This document shows positions 26,552-37,000 of a DNA stretch of 64,000 bases, piece by piece. Source of the stretch: Stenotrophomonas africana (lineage in GTDB: Bacteria; Pseudomonadota; Gammaproteobacteria; Xanthomonadales; Xanthomonadaceae). How positions within the stretch are numbered: position 1 is the first letter of the stretch; each line of letters starts with the position of its first letter. Location: positions 124,001 through 188,000 of the forward strand of contig NZ_JABEME010000005.1 of NCBI RefSeq assembly GCF_013004645.1, written 5' to 3'. The notes beneath the pieces are model-generated. The model was not told where the DNA came from, ran no database searches, and saw only the letters and a list, made by a program, of their open reading frames with translations. Position numbers and translations under genes: made by a program.

Positions 26552-29083
26552 ATGCCTCCTTCCCGCTCCGCCGCTGCCCGCCGCCCGGGCAGCATTGCCC
26601 ACAAGCTGATGCTGGGCACCGCTGTGATCGCACTGCTGTGCTTCGGCCTGACCGCATTCCTGATCTACCGACAGGCCAGCGCCAGTCTGATCAGCGCCTC
26701 GCGCCAGACCATGACCAGCGAGGCCAACGCCGAAGCGCGCCAGGTCTCGGCCGACCTGGGCACCGCCTTCGCCAGCAACGATGCCATGGTCGAGACCGTG
26801 CTCGCCCAGCGCGCGCGCGGTGACGTGCCCGATCGCGCCAGCCTGGCGGCAGTGCTTGGCGAACAGCTGCGTACCCACCCGGAGTGGCTGGGCAAGAGCA
26901 CCATGTGGGAGGCCGATGCCTTCGACGGCAAGGATGCAGAGTTCGTCAACACCGAAGCGCACGATGCTACCGGTCGTTACATGAGCTACTGGGCCTGGCA
27001 CGACGGCAAGCCGCAGCAGTCGACGATGACCGACTACACCGAGACCGCCAGCGGTTCGGGTGACTGGTACATGGTGCCCAGCCGCGACAAGCTGCCGAAG
27101 GTCAGCGAACCCTATGCCTATGACATCGCCGGGCAGCAGGTGCTGATGAGTACGCTGAGCACGCCGATCATCGAGAACGGCAGGTTCCTTGGCGTGTTCA
27201 CCGTGGACTTTTCGCTGGCAGCGCTGCAGAAGCACCTGGCCACGTTGAAGCCGATGGGGGCCGGCCGCGTCGAACTACTGTCGCCGAAGGGCGTGGTGCT
27301 GGCTTCGGCCAATGCCGCCGAGATCGGCAAGCCGCGCAACGATGCATTGACCCGCAGCATGCTGGCCGACATCGCCGCCGATCGTCCGTTCGAGGCCTTC
27401 AGCCCCGATGCGGCCGGCAATGTGCGCGTGTATGTGCCGCTGCGCGTGGGCGACGCCCCTCAGCGCTTCGCGCTGGGCGTGGTGATGCCGCATGCGGTGA
27501 TCGTGGCCGAGGCGCGCCAGCTTCTGTGGCTGACCCTGCTGGTTGGCGTGGTGGCCGCGCTGACGCTGAGTGCCGGTGTCTATGTGCTGCTGCGCCGGTT
27601 GGCGATCCGCCCGTTGGCCGAAGCCGTGCGTGTGGCCGGCGATGTCGCCGCGGGCAAGCTGGACAGCACCCTGCCGGCACGCAGCGACGATGAAGTGGGG
27701 CGTTTGCTGGAAGCGATGCAGGGCATGCGCGGCCAGCTGCAGGCGGTGATGGCTGCGCAGGCGGAGATGGCGCGCCGCCACGATGCCGGAGAGCTCAGCT
27801 ACCGCATGGATGCCTCAGCGTTCCCCGGCGAATACGGTCGCATGGTGGCCGACAGCAACCAGTTGGTGGCGTCCAGCAATGCAGTCACCCAGCGCTTGGT
27901 TGAAGTGATGCAGCGCTACGCCGTGGGCGACCTCAGCGTGGACATGGAAGCGCTGCCGGGCGAGAAGGCGGTCTTCACCGCTGCAATGGCCACCACCAAG
28001 AGCAACCTGGCCGCGATCAATGAGCAGATCCAGCAGTTGGCCGCAGCCGCCGCCGCCGGTGATTTCGCGGTGCGCGGCGACACGCTGCGCTTCGACTACG
28101 ACTTCCGCCGCATGGTGGAAACCCTCAACACCATGATGCAGGTCAGCGACCATAACCTGGCCGAGCTGTCGACGCTGCTGCGCGCGATCGCCGCAGGCGA
28201 CCTCAGCGCGCGCATGCAGGGCGACTTCCACGGCGTGTTCGCGGTGATGCGCGACGACGCCAACAGCACCGTGCAGCAGCTGACCCAGATCGTCGGACAG
28301 ATCCAGCAGTCGGCGGCCAGCATCCGGCTGGCGGCGGGTGAGATTGCCGCGGGCAACAGTGACCTGTCGCGCCGCACCGAGCAGCAGGCGGCAAACCTGG
28401 AAGAGACCGCGGCCTCGATGGAGGAGCTGACCTCCACGGTGCGCCAGAATGCAGACCATGCGCTGCAGGCCAATACCCTGGCCGGTTCCGCGGCCGGAGT
28501 GGCCAGCGAAGGCGGCCAAGTGGTCAGCCAGGTGGTGCAGACCATGGAGCAGATCGAAGCCTCTTCGCAGCGCATTGCCGAGATCATTTCGGTGATCGAT
28601 GGCATCGCGTTCCAGACCAACATCCTGGCGTTGAACGCGGCGGTGGAAGCGGCGCGTGCCGGTGAGCAGGGCCGTGGCTTCGCCGTGGTCGCCAGCGAAG
28701 TGCGCGCGCTGGCACAGCGCTCGGCGGGCGCTGCGAAGGAAATCAAGGCGCTGATCGACGCCTCGGTGGCGCAGGTCGGTGCCGGTGCGCAGCTGGTGCA
28801 CGGCGCGGGCCGCACCATGCAGGAGATCGTGGGTCAGGTCGGTCGGGTCAACGAGATCATGGCCGAGATCTCGGCCGCATCACGCGAGCAGTCGGCCGGC
28901 ATCGAGCAGGTCAACCAGACCGTGGTGCAGATGGACGAAACCACCCAGCAGAACGCCGCGCTGGTGGAGGAAGCCAGTGCCGCCGCGCGGGCGATGGAAG
29001 AACAGGCCGAGCAGCTGGCGGTGGCGGTCTCGCGCTTCCGTCTGCACGCCGAACCGGCAGCCGTGGCACGCCGCGCGGCCTGA
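26552..29083 (+). CDS. Methyl-accepting chemotaxis protein with Cache sensor and poly-HAMP array
   Basis: An 843-residue chemoreceptor. TM1 at ~18-38; a periplasmic double-Cache-like sensor at ~45-310 ([38 protein letters not shown]); TM2 at ~323-350 ([19 protein letters not shown]). Then comes a HAMP ([18 protein letters not shown]) followed by at least two more HAMP-like modules, with [15 protein letters not shown] and [18 protein letters not shown]. The signalling domain at ~595-820 contains the hairpin tip [20 protein letters not shown]. There is no C-terminal CheR-tethering pentapeptide. The ATG has GGA 7 bases upstream. The ligand is unknown. Confidence 0.93.
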   Translation: MPPSRSAAARRPGSIAHKLMLGTAVIALLCFGLTAFLIYRQASASLISASRQTMTSEANAEARQVSADLGTAFASNDAMVETVLAQRARGDVPDRASLAAVLGEQLRTHPEWLGKSTMWEADAFDGKDAEFVNTEAHDATGRYMSYWAWHDGKPQQSTMTDYTETASGSGDWYMVPSRDKLPKVSEPYAYDIAGQQVLMSTLSTPIIENGRFLGVFTVDFSLAALQKHLATLKPMGAGRVELLSPKGVVLASANAAEIGKPRNDALTRSMLADIAADRPFEAFSPDAAGNVRVYVPLRVGDAPQRFALGVVMPHAVIVAEARQLLWLTLLVGVVAALTLSAGVYVLLRRLAIRPLAEAVRVAGDVAAGKLDSTLPARSDDEVGRLLEAMQGMRGQLQAVMAAQAEMARRHDAGELSYRMDASAFPGEYGRMVADSNQLVASSNAVTQRLVEVMQRYAVGDLSVDMEALPGEKAVFTAAMATTKSNLAAINEQIQQLAAAAAAGDFAVRGDTLRFDYDFRRMVETLNTMMQVSDHNLAELSTLLRAIAAGDLSARMQGDFHGVFAVMRDDANSTVQQLTQIVGQIQQSAASIRLAAGEIAAGNSDLSRRTEQQAANLEETAASMEELTSTVRQNADHALQANTLAGSAAGVASEGGQVVSQVVQTMEQIEASSQRIAEIISVIDGIAFQTNILALNAAVEAARAGEQGRGFAVVASEVRALAQRSAGAAKEIKALIDASVAQVGAGAQLVHGAGRTMQEIVGQVGRVNEIMAEISAASREQSAGIEQVNQTVVQMDETTQQNAALVEEASAAARAMEEQAEQLAVAVSRFRLHAEPAAVARRAA

Positions 29084-29096
29084 CCCCGCAAACGAA

Positions 29097-29120
29097 GACG
29101 CCCGGCGGGAGCCGGGCGTC
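29097..29120. terminator. Bidirectional terminator-like hairpin
   Basis: GACGCCCGGC (29097-29106) pairs with GCCGGGCGTC (29111-29120) across 4 bases, between the convergent chemoreceptor and DUF2628 genes. The flanking T tracts are poor, so the termination strength is uncertain. Confidence 0.55.
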
Positions 29121-29161
29121 GATTGCATCCTTGCCGCGCATCCCTGCGCAGTTCTGAGGGC

Positions 29162-29548
29162 TCAGAACATGCCTTCAAACGGGTTCCAGCTGGCGCGTCC
29201 TTCCACCTTCTCCAGGTAATAGCTGTAGTTGGTGCTGGAGGCGACCAGCAGGTTCATGGCGATGAACAGCATCCGCCCCACGACGTCCGGAAGGAACATG
29301 GAGACGATGGCCAGCACGATGTTGATGCCGATCAGCACCAGTGCCTTGCGCCACATGCCCAGGATAAACAGGTAGATGGCGCCGAAGAACAACGCAAAGA
29401 AGTTCAGGTTGATCTTCAGGCGGTCACCGAAGGACAGCGCCTTCCAGGCCTGCTTGAAGCCGGGATTCTTGGGGGCGCCGTGCTGGCGGAAGAAGTTGAA
29501 GCGGAACTGCCACTTCGGGCTGAACTGGGACAGGTCAGTGGTATTCAT
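29162..29548 (-). CDS. DUF2628 domain membrane protein
   Basis: A 128-residue protein. The cytoplasmic N-terminus KWQFRFNFFRQHGAPKNPGF is the typical DUF2628 opening (a folded region rich in Phe), followed by three hydrophobic segments (LNFFALFFGAIYLFILGMW, ALVLIGINIVLAIVSMFL, MLFIAMNLLVASSTNYSYYL). ATG 29548 is preferred because AGGGA lies 9 bases upstream; an ATG nine bases earlier is too close to it. The function is unknown. Confidence 0.85.
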   Translation of the reverse strand: MNTTDLSQFSPKWQFRFNFFRQHGAPKNPGFKQAWKALSFGDRLKINLNFFALFFGAIYLFILGMWRKALVLIGINIVLAIVSMFLPDVVGRMLFIAMNLLVASSTNYSYYLEKVEGRASWNPFEGMF

Positions 29549-29565
29549 GGGAAACATCCCTGTTG

Positions 29566-29577
29566 GAAAACGTTTTC
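29566..29577. promoter_or_regulatory. 12-bp perfect palindrome, possible operator
   Basis: GAAAACGTTTTC lies 18 bases upstream of the DUF2628 start, in AT-richer DNA than its surroundings. The central CG and A/T arms resemble LacI-family operators, but no such regulator is in the window. Confidence 0.4.
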
Positions 29578-29761
29578 ATGATAGGGCAAGTCCTATTCAG
29601 GATCCAAGCTTCGGCGTCAAAAATGTGACGCCTGCCGTGTTCCACGTGGTGTGGTGGGGCGCCGCACCGTCACCCATCCGCCTTGTTTTTAGGATAGGGT
29701 GCGCAGTTCCGCCGCCGCCCCTGCTGGATCTGGGTGGCAGCGGGATGTCCATGGAGGTTGC

Positions 29762-29932
29762 ATGACCACACCTGCTACACCGGAAAACGCACCGGGACCG
29801 GTGCTCCTGCCGACACCTGAAGTGGTGCAGGCACAACAACTGCTCGCTCGCCAGCAACTGGCGGTGGCGATGGACCGTGCGCGCACGGCCGCCACGCAGG
29901 ATGCGGCACCGGCCGCGCTGCAAAGCGAGTAA
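29762..29932 (+). CDS. Small hypothetical protein (56 aa)
   Basis: A 56-codon frame with a strong GGAGG site 5 bases before the ATG. The product is Ala/Gln/Pro-rich; its core VLLPTPEVVQAQQLLARQQL is predicted helical, ending AALQSE. No family was recognised. The ribosome site is the main support. Confidence 0.55.
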   Translation: MTTPATPENAPGPVLLPTPEVVQAQQLLARQQLAVAMDRARTAATQDAAPAALQSE

Positions 29933-29992
29933 TCCACAACACGGCCGATCGCGCTGGCCAGCCGCCAGCGCGATCGCGGCGCGCGCCGGCGG

Positions 29993-32038
29993 TCAGAACC
30001 GCGCGGTCATGCTCAGGAAATAGCTGCGTCCGGCCACGAAGTAGTCGGTGGAGCCTTCGGCATACAGCTTCTTGTCGGCCAGGTTGCTGACGCCGCCGCG
30101 CAGGGTCAGCACCTCGTTGACGTTCCATGCCGCGGTCAGGTCATACAGGGTGTAGGCCTTGAGGAACGTCGTGGCGGTGCCGGTCTGCTTGCCGGTGTAC
30201 TGCGCCGACAGGCTGCTGGAAAACACCGTGTTGGGCGCCCAGTCCAGCGACGAGTAGCCGGAGAATTCCGGCGTATCGATCAGATTCCTGCCGGTGGTCA
30301 GGTTCTTGGCCTCCTTCATCCAGGTGGCCGAAGTGCGCCAGCGCCAGTGCTCGCCGAAACGGAAGTTGAGGTTGCCTTCCATGCCGCTGGTACGGGCGCG
30401 CTGCACGTTGCTCATGCGCGTCCACCAGATGCCGTTGAACCGGCCCAGCGGCGCGTACTCGATCTTGTTCCTGAAGTCGGTATGGAAGTAGGTCAGGCCC
30501 GCATCGACCAGGTCGTTGTCGAAGCTGATGCCGATCTCGCGGTTGGTGCTGGTTTCCGGGTCAAGGTCCGGGTTGCCGGCCATGTAGCAGCCGCCGCGGG
30601 TATAGCCGAACGGGATCAGCGAAGTGCAGCCGCGGCCGCCGGACTGGGTGGCCGCGCTGGGCGAATTCTCGGTCAGGCTGGGCGCGCGGAAGCCTTTGGA
30701 AACGCCACCGCGGATCGTCCACTGCTCGGCCGGATGCCAGACCAGGTAGGCTCGCGGGCTGACGTGGCCGCCGAACGTCTCATGGTGGTCCAGGCGTGCG
30801 CCCAGCGTCAGCGCCAGGGTGCGGTGCAGCTTCAGTTCGTCCTCGACGAACAGCGCCCAGGTATCGACCTCCAGGTCCGAGCCACTGACCGCGTTGCCGG
30901 CGTAGTCGATCGGCGCGCGGCCGATGGTGTCGGTGTTGGTCAGCTCCTGACGCTTCCACTGGCCGCCCACGGCGAACTGGTGTTCAACGCCAAGGGTGAA
31001 GGGCGTGGTCAGGCTGCCTTCGATGATCGTATCGGTGGCCTCGGAACGGCCGGTGGCACCGATGTCGTTCCTGTACTCGGTCCAGTAGGCGCTGAGCTTC
31101 GAGTTGCCGAAACGCCACTTGCCATCGTGGCTGAGTGCCAGCGAGCTGCGCTTGAGTTCACTGGCACCCCAGGCGCCTTCGTCCTGCCTCTCCAGCGATG
31201 CATCGATGAAGGCCTGCTGCACGCCGTGGCCGGCTTCCAGCGACAGTCCCTGCGCATCGCTGAGCTTCCACTGCAGCAGCGCGTCGACATTGCGGTCCTT
31301 CTCGCCGGCGTAGGCGTTGCCGTAGACACCGCCGTTGGAGCGGTCCGAGTCGCGGCGCATGCTGTTGGCGCCGATGCGCAGCCCGAAGCGCTCGCCGAGC
31401 GGGCCGGAGAACGTCGCGCCGACCTGCTGGGTATCCCCGCGCTTGCCGTCGCCCGGGCGGGTGTAGCTGTGGGTGGCGCTGCCGTTCCAGTCATCGCCAA
31501 TGCGCTTGGTGATGATGTTGATCACGCCGCCCATCGCGTCAGAGCCATACAGCGACGACATCGGGCCGCGCACCACCTCGATGCGTTCGATCTGGTCGGG
31601 AGAGATCCAGTTCAGGTCCTGGCGGCCCAGGTCGGGACGGTAGTTGGTGGAGGCAGAACTGCCCATGCGCTTGCCGTCCACCAGCACCAGCGTGTAATTG
31701 GAGGGCATGCCGCGCAGCTTGATCTTGGACTGTTCGCCTGCGGCGCTGAGGCCGCCGGTCACGCCCGGCACGCGGCTGAGCAGAGTGGCCAGGTCGTGCA
31801 CCGGTTGGCGCTCGATGTCCTCGCGGCTGATCACGCTGATGCTGGCCGGCGCATCCTTGATCCATTGCTGGGTGCCCGAGGCGGTGACCACCACGGTATC
31901 CAGATCCTTGGTGGAGGCATCGGCGCTGGCCTCAGCGGCAGCCAGGCCGGGCAGGGCCAGCAGGCAGGCAGCGGCCAGGGCAGTGGCCAGGCGGGTACGC
32001 GGCAGGCGCGCGGAGCGGAGAGGGTACGGCAGGGACAT
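29993..32038 (-). CDS. TonB-dependent outer-membrane receptor (FepA/CirA-like)
   Basis: A 681-residue receptor for energy-dependent uptake, probably of ferric siderophores. Signal peptide at ~1-35 (LATALAAACLLALPGLAAA). The TonB box is near DLDTVVVTASGTQ. The plug domain spans ~50-170 (VPGVTGGLSAAGEQSKIKLR, VEVVRGPMSSLYGSDAMGGV). A 22-strand barrel ends NYFLSMTARF-like with terminal Phe; KGFRAPSLTENSP is the conserved barrel block of the family. ATG 32038 has GGAAG 5 bases upstream and is preferred over ATG 32050. A possible Fur site lies ~150 bases upstream, consistent with iron control. Confidence 0.92.
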   Translation of the reverse strand: MSLPYPLRSARLPRTRLATALAAACLLALPGLAAAEASADASTKDLDTVVVTASGTQQWIKDAPASISVISREDIERQPVHDLATLLSRVPGVTGGLSAAGEQSKIKLRGMPSNYTLVLVDGKRMGSSASTNYRPDLGRQDLNWISPDQIERIEVVRGPMSSLYGSDAMGGVINIITKRIGDDWNGSATHSYTRPGDGKRGDTQQVGATFSGPLGERFGLRIGANSMRRDSDRSNGGVYGNAYAGEKDRNVDALLQWKLSDAQGLSLEAGHGVQQAFIDASLERQDEGAWGASELKRSSLALSHDGKWRFGNSKLSAYWTEYRNDIGATGRSEATDTIIEGSLTTPFTLGVEHQFAVGGQWKRQELTNTDTIGRAPIDYAGNAVSGSDLEVDTWALFVEDELKLHRTLALTLGARLDHHETFGGHVSPRAYLVWHPAEQWTIRGGVSKGFRAPSLTENSPSAATQSGGRGCTSLIPFGYTRGGCYMAGNPDLDPETSTNREIGISFDNDLVDAGLTYFHTDFRNKIEYAPLGRFNGIWWTRMSNVQRARTSGMEGNLNFRFGEHWRWRTSATWMKEAKNLTTGRNLIDTPEFSGYSSLDWAPNTVFSSSLSAQYTGKQTGTATTFLKAYTLYDLTAAWNVNEVLTLRGGVSNLADKKLYAEGSTDYFVAGRSYFLSMTARF

Positions 32039-32528
32039 GACGGCTTCCATGGGAGAGAGAAGGGACCCGGTGGAAGCAGCAGGTGCAGCGGACAGCAGGC
32101 AGCCCCTTCCCTGGGTCGTCGGCGCGCGGTGTGTACGGCGCAGCTGGGTGGGTCTGTGCCGTGCGGAAGACGGTGACCTGCCTGGTTAATGAAATGATAA
32201 CCGTTCGCGTTTGTTACGATCCAGTACCCCCGGTGACGAAGTGACAACCTCCTGCGCCGCCACGGCACGCCTGCTGTTTGCTGAATGGGGATAAATCCCG
32301 GCGTAGACCTTCGCACGCGGCTTACATCCGGCGCCCTAGACTGGGCCGCATTTTCGATTCCGCCCCGTTGGAGATCGTGTGGGTTCCGGTAGTGACAGAC
32401 ATCGACTGTGTGGCCCAGCGCCGACACAGCCAGGACAAGTGCGGGCGCCGGGAAGGCGCGCCGGGAACCTTCGTGCATGCAGCCCGGCCGGGACGGCCGG
32501 CCGTGCCGATCGTGGGGAGTAAGCGGTG
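32039..32528. other. Divergent intergenic region of the receptor gene and opgH
   Basis: 490 bases without a convincing gene. It holds the promoter region of the TonB receptor (with the Fur-like site at 32190) and the leader of opgH. A forward frame at 32278-32529 (83 codons) has no ribosome site and a shadow-like composition, so it is not called. Confidence 0.5.
32190..32208. promoter_or_regulatory. Putative Fur box
   Basis: The 19 bases TGAAATGATAACCGTTCGC match the Fur consensus GATAATGATAATCATTATC at about 12 of 19 positions, including an unbroken AATGATAA. It lies upstream of the TonB-dependent receptor gene. The second half-site is weak. Confidence 0.45.
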
Positions 32529-34454
32529 ATGGGGGGGCAAACCATCCACGCAGGCGCGGAGGCACCCGGGCTCGACGCCGGGTGGGCGCTGTTGCCTGCC
32601 GAGTCGCCGCTGCAGATGCCCGAGCAGACCCTGCGCGCAGGCGAACTGAAGGTCCGCCGTCACCGCACCTCGCCGCGGCTGATCGGCCTGCGCCGGTTCT
32701 ATATCTTCGGCGGCACGCTGGCGATGACCGCCATCGCCACCCGGATGATGTGGCGGGTGCTGTCGGCCAATGGCATCAGCGTGCTCGAAGCCTGCCTGCT
32801 GGTCCTGTTTGTCGGCCTGTTCGCCTGGATCGCGCTGTCTTTCGCCAGCGCCCTGGCCGGCTTCCTGACCGCCGTGTTCGATCGTGGCTACCGCCTCGGC
32901 ATCGACCCGGACAAGCCGCTGCCAACCGTGCACAGCCGCACCGCGCTGCTGATGCCGACCTACAACGAAGACCCGCGTCGCCTGTTGGCCGGCCTGCAGG
33001 CCATCTACGAATCAGTGGCCGCCACCGGCCAGCTGGAGCGCTTCGACTTCTTCGTGCTCAGCGACACCCGCCGCGAGGACATCGCGCGCGCCGAGGAACA
33101 GGTGTTCGCCGAGCTGCGCGATCGCGTACCGGACGGCCGGGCGCGGCTGTTCTATCGCCGCCGTGGCGACAACAGCGGGCGCAAGGCCGGCAACATCGCC
33201 GACTGGGTCCGCCGCTTCGGTGGGGCCTACCCGCAGATGCTGATCCTCGACGCCGACAGCCTGATGACCGGCGACAGCATCGTGCGCCTGGTGGCCGGCA
33301 TGGAACACAACGCCGATGTCGGCCTGATCCAGACGCTGCCGTCGGTGATTGGTGGCCGCACCCTGTTCGCCCGCATGCAGCAGTTCGGCGGCCGCGTGTA
33401 CGGCCCGGTGATCGCCCGTGGCGTGGCCTGGTGGCATGGCGCCGAGAGCAACTACTGGGGCCACAACGCGATCATCCGCACCCGTGCCTTTGCCGACCAC
33501 GCCGGCCTGCCGGCGCTGCCGGGGCGCAAGCCGTTCGGCGGCCACGTGCTCAGCCATGATTTCGTCGAAGCGGCACTGATGCGCCGCGGCGGCTGGGCCG
33601 CGCACATGGTGCCGTACCTCGGCGGCAGCTACGAGGAAGGGCCGCCGACCTTGACCGATCTGCTGGTGCGCGACCGCCGCTGGTGCCAGGGCAACCTGCA
33701 GCATGGCAAGGTGGTCGGCAGCCGTGGCCTGCACTGGATCAGCCGCACCCACATGCTGATCGGCATCGGCCATTACTTCACCGCGCCGATGTGGGCGATG
33801 CTGATGTTGATCGGCATCGCCATTCCGCTGTTCCAGGAGGGCATCGATTTCAATGCCCTGCTGCACCTGTCACCGAGCGTGTACTGGCGCGCCCAGGATG
33901 AGGAGCAGGTGGTGCGCCTGTTCGCGGCGACCATGGCGGTGCTGCTGCTGCCCAAGGTGCTGGGCTACCTGGCGATGCTGCTGGACCCGGTCGACCGTCG
34001 TGGCTGCGGTGGTGCGATCCGCGCGTTCGTCTCGATGCTGGTGGAAACCGTACTGGCCGCGCTGATGGCACCGGTGGTGATGTACGTGCAGTCGCGGGGT
34101 GTCGCAGAAGTATTGTCCGGCCGCGATTCCGGCTGGGATGCGCAGCAGCGTGACGACGGCGGCATTTCGTGGATGGCACTGATCCGTGGCTACGGCGGTC
34201 TGGGCGTGTTCGGTGCCTTCATGGGCGTGCTGGCCTGGGCGGTGTCGCCGTCGCTGGCAGCCTGGATGGCGCCGGTGGTGATCGGCATGGTGCTGGCGGT
34301 GCCGGTGGTGGCGCTGACCTCCTCGCGCGGTCCGGGTGCCTTCCTGCACCGTCTTGGGCTGCTCGATATCCCCGAGGAGAACATCCCGCCGCCGGTGCTG
34401 GTGCGTGCGGCACAACTGCGCCGGGAAGCCGCCGAGCAACCGCCGCTGTACTGA
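32529..34454 (+). CDS. opgH: Glucans biosynthesis glucosyltransferase H (OpgH/MdoH)
   Basis: A ~641-residue inner-membrane processive glycosyltransferase (GT2) that polymerises UDP-glucose into osmoregulated periplasmic glucan. TM helices lie at ~60-115. The catalytic domain at ~130-430 has [36 protein letters not shown] and [12 protein letters not shown] (the QxxRW-type site). C-terminal helices lie at ~415-610. An ATG at 32529 directly follows an in-frame GTG at 32526; GGGAG at 32516-32520 could serve either. No opgG is adjacent, as reported for some xanthomonads, where opgH (hrpM) is needed for virulence. Confidence 0.95.
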   Translation: MGGQTIHAGAEAPGLDAGWALLPAESPLQMPEQTLRAGELKVRRHRTSPRLIGLRRFYIFGGTLAMTAIATRMMWRVLSANGISVLEACLLVLFVGLFAWIALSFASALAGFLTAVFDRGYRLGIDPDKPLPTVHSRTALLMPTYNEDPRRLLAGLQAIYESVAATGQLERFDFFVLSDTRREDIARAEEQVFAELRDRVPDGRARLFYRRRGDNSGRKAGNIADWVRRFGGAYPQMLILDADSLMTGDSIVRLVAGMEHNADVGLIQTLPSVIGGRTLFARMQQFGGRVYGPVIARGVAWWHGAESNYWGHNAIIRTRAFADHAGLPALPGRKPFGGHVLSHDFVEAALMRRGGWAAHMVPYLGGSYEEGPPTLTDLLVRDRRWCQGNLQHGKVVGSRGLHWISRTHMLIGIGHYFTAPMWAMLMLIGIAIPLFQEGIDFNALLHLSPSVYWRAQDEEQVVRLFAATMAVLLLPKVLGYLAMLLDPVDRRGCGGAIRAFVSMLVETVLAALMAPVVMYVQSRGVAEVLSGRDSGWDAQQRDDGGISWMALIRGYGGLGVFGAFMGVLAWAVSPSLAAWMAPVVIGMVLAVPVVALTSSRGPGAFLHRLGLLDIPEENIPPPVLVRAAQLRREAAEQPPLY

Positions 34455-34504
34455 TCCGCCTGCGCCAGCGGCATAATGCGGCTCGAACTTGAAGGAGCCG
34501 CATC

Positions 34505-35164
34505 ATGCTGCAAACGGTGGAACAGGAAACCGGCGCCTCGCCGCAGTGGTCGGTGCTCTGGCTGCACGGCCTCGGTGCCGACGGCCATGACTTCGCGCCG
34601 ATCGTGCCGGAACTGGTGCGCCCGCACTGGCCGGCGCTGCGCTTCGTGTTCCCGCATGCACCGGTGCGGCCGATCACGATCAACAACGGCGTGCCGATGC
34701 GTGGCTGGTACGACATCGTCGGCATGGATTTCCGTTCGCGTGCCGACATGGCCGGCGTGCAGGAGTCGGTGGTGCAGCTGGATGCACTGATCGCCCGCGA
34801 GATCGAGCGTGGCATCGCGCCGGAAAGGATCTTCCTGGCAGGTTTTTCGCAGGGCGGCGCGATCATCCTGACCGCCGCGCTGTCGCGCACTGCGCCGCTG
34901 GCCGGTCTGATTGCGTTGTCCACCTACCTGCCCGAAGCTGAAGGCGCCAAGCGCGTTGACGGTGCCGTGCAGGTGCCGGTATTCATGGCCCATGGCAGCA
35001 GCGACCCGGTGATTCCACAGGCGGTGGCCGTACACAGCGCGCAGGCGTTGCAGGCGCTGGGCCTGGATGTGGAATGGCACAGCTACCCGATGGCCCACCA
35101 GGTCTGCGCCGAAGAGATCCAGGCGCTGGGTGACTGGCTGCAGGAACGGCTGGGCGTCGCCTGA
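34505..35164 (+). CDS. Carboxylesterase/phospholipase (alpha/beta hydrolase)
   Basis: A 219-residue cytosolic esterase of the acyl-protein-thioesterase/carboxylesterase 2 family. The oxyanion loop is WLHGLGADGHDF, the nucleophile elbow GFSQGGAI is near Ser116, the Asp is in HGSSDPVIP and the His in PMAHQVC, giving a complete Ser-Asp-His triad. AAGGAG precedes the ATG and CATAAT lies ~30 bases upstream as a probable -10. The sensor kinase starts 3 bases after the stop, so the gene may head the kinase-regulator operon. Confidence 0.93.
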   Translation: MLQTVEQETGASPQWSVLWLHGLGADGHDFAPIVPELVRPHWPALRFVFPHAPVRPITINNGVPMRGWYDIVGMDFRSRADMAGVQESVVQLDALIAREIERGIAPERIFLAGFSQGGAIILTAALSRTAPLAGLIALSTYLPEAEGAKRVDGAVQVPVFMAHGSSDPVIPQAVAVHSAQALQALGLDVEWHSYPMAHQVCAEEIQALGDWLQERLGVA

Positions 35165-35167
35165 GCC

Positions 35168-36211
35168 ATGCCCCCGGGCAGCACACCGCCGTGGATGCCG
35201 GAACTGTGCCGCCTGCCGCGGCTGGCGGCGATGCTCGGCCTGGCCGAGCTGGTGGTGGTAGTGCTGGCGCTGGCGCCCGATGGCAGCCGTCACTGGACCT
35301 TCGGCGAACTGTTGTCGGCCAGTGGCTTCGCGTTGTGGCTTGCGCTGGCAGTGACCGCCAGCCTGTGCCTGCTGCGGCAGGCGCTGTCGAGGCTGCCGCA
35401 GCTGCTGGGGGCCGTCACGGCGATCACGCTGGCGACCCTGATCGCGGTGATCTGCGCCGGCATCGTGCATGCGCTGTACGCGGTGCTGGGGGACAACTTT
35501 GCTCGGGGAATCAGCTTCTGGCGCTTCACGCTCGGCAGCGCGGCCACCACCGCGCTGATCACCGCGCTGGCCCTGCGCTATTTCTACGTGAGCGACCGCT
35601 GGGCCGCGCAGGTGCAGGCCAATGCCCGTGCCCAAGCCGACGCGCTGCAGGCGCGGATCCGTCCGCATTTCCTGTTCAACAGCATGAACCTGATCGCCAG
35701 TCTGCTGCATCGCGACCCGGCTGTGGCCGAACGTGCGGTGCTCGATCTGTCCGATCTGTTCCGTGCCGCGCTGGGTGCCGGCGAGGGCGATTCCACCCTG
35801 CGCGACGAATGCGAGCTGGCCGAGCGCTACCTGTCGATCGAATCGCTGCGCCTGGGCGAGCGCCTGCAGGTGCGCTGGCAGCGCGACGAGCCGCTGCCGT
35901 GGGACCTGCCATTGCCGCGGCTGGTGCTGCAGCCGCTGGTGGAGAACGCCGTGCTGCACGGCATCTCGCGCCTGCCCGAAGGCGGCACCATCGAGCTGCA
36001 GCTGGCGCGCGAGGGCAATGAGCTGCAGATCCGCGTGCGCAATCCGGCGCCAGACCCGCAGGCACCCGGGCTGGCCCTGGCGCGCGGTGCCGGCCATGCC
36101 CAGCACAGCATCGGCCATCGGCTGGCCTGGCGCTTCGGCAGCGCCGCCCGGATGACGGCTGGCTGGAGCGAGGGCTACTATGCCTGCCAGGTGACAGTGC
36201 CGATCCAGTGA
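35168..36211 (+). CDS. Sensor histidine kinase, AlgZ/LytS type (His_kinase family)
   Basis: A 347-residue membrane kinase. Four to five N-terminal helices (residues 17-140) lack a periplasmic sensor domain. The kinase core starts QARIRPHFLFNSMNLIASLL, with the phospho-acceptor in the RPHFLFN motif (H167) that defines PF06580, and PLVENAVLHGI is the N box of the ATPase domain. AlgZ/FimS of Pseudomonas has this layout. The cognate regulator follows after 10 bases and hemC after that, the same order as algZ-algR-hemC. The stimulus is unknown. Confidence 0.9.
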   Translation: MPPGSTPPWMPELCRLPRLAAMLGLAELVVVVLALAPDGSRHWTFGELLSASGFALWLALAVTASLCLLRQALSRLPQLLGAVTAITLATLIAVICAGIVHALYAVLGDNFARGISFWRFTLGSAATTALITALALRYFYVSDRWAAQVQANARAQADALQARIRPHFLFNSMNLIASLLHRDPAVAERAVLDLSDLFRAALGAGEGDSTLRDECELAERYLSIESLRLGERLQVRWQRDEPLPWDLPLPRLVLQPLVENAVLHGISRLPEGGTIELQLAREGNELQIRVRNPAPDPQAPGLALARGAGHAQHSIGHRLAWRFGSAARMTAGWSEGYYACQVTVPIQ

Positions 36212-36221
36212 GGGGACGATC

Positions 36222-36953
36222 GTGAGGGTAGTCATCGCCGATGACGAACCGCTGGCGCGTGAGCGCCTGCGCAGCCTGTTGGCCGCGCAGGACGGCGTGG
36301 ATGTGGTGGCCGAGGCCGGCAATGGCGAGCAGGCCCTGCACGCGTGCGCGGAGCTGCAGCCGGACCTGGTCCTGCTGGATATCGCCATGCCTGGGCTGGA
36401 TGGCCTGGAAGCCGCCCGTCACCTGGCCAGCTTCGAACCGCGCCCGGCGGTGGTGTTCTGCACTGCCTACGACGCGCATGCACTGTCGGCGTTCGAGGCC
36501 GCAGCGATCGACTACCTGATGAAGCCGGTGCGCGCCGAACGCCTGGCAGCGGCGATTGCGCGTGCACGCACGTTCCTGGCCGGCCGCGACGGCCACCCGC
36601 AGGAACACAGCGGGCAGCAGGCCCGCAGCATGCTGTGCGCGCGCCTGCGTGGCAGCCTGCGGCTGATTCCGCTGGACGACATCCATTACCTGCAGGCCGA
36701 AGAGAAGTACGTGGTAGTACACCACGCGCGCGGCGAGGACCTGATCGAGGAATCGCTGAAGTCGCTGGAAGAAGAGTTCGCCAGCCGCTTCATCCGCATC
36801 CATCGCAACTGTCTGGTGGCACGCCATGAGCTGGTGGAGCTGCGTCGTGGCACGGGCGGCCAGGTGCAGGCGATGCTGCGTCATGGCAAGCAACCGCTGG
36901 AAGTCAGCCGCCGCTGCGTGGCGACGCTGAAGCAGGAACTGCGGCATCTGTGA
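36222..36953 (+). CDS. LytTR-family response regulator (AlgR-like)
   Basis: A 243-residue two-component regulator. Receiver domain at 1-120: DD at 7-8, phospho-acceptor D53 (LLDIAMPG), K101 (YLMKP). LytTR DNA-binding domain at ~140-240 (IPLDDIHYLQAEEKYVVVHH, FIRIHRNCLVARHEL). The GTG start at 36222 has GGGGA 6 bases upstream. It is coupled to the preceding kinase. In Pseudomonas AlgR controls alginate, twitching and virulence genes; whether the targets here are similar is not shown. Confidence 0.93.
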   Translation: MRVVIADDEPLARERLRSLLAAQDGVDVVAEAGNGEQALHACAELQPDLVLLDIAMPGLDGLEAARHLASFEPRPAVVFCTAYDAHALSAFEAAAIDYLMKPVRAERLAAAIARARTFLAGRDGHPQEHSGQQARSMLCARLRGSLRLIPLDDIHYLQAEEKYVVVHHARGEDLIEESLKSLEEEFASRFIRIHRNCLVARHELVELRRGTGGQVQAMLRHGKQPLEVSRRCVATLKQELRHL

Positions 36954-37000
36954 GTGTTCCGCGCGGCCTGCGGCCGCGACTGCTTGCGAGCAACATCGAA

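Noticed and set aside
32278..32529. 83-codon frame before opgH.
   Set aside because: No ribosome site and composition typical of a GC-rich intergenic region; it also overlaps the opgH start.
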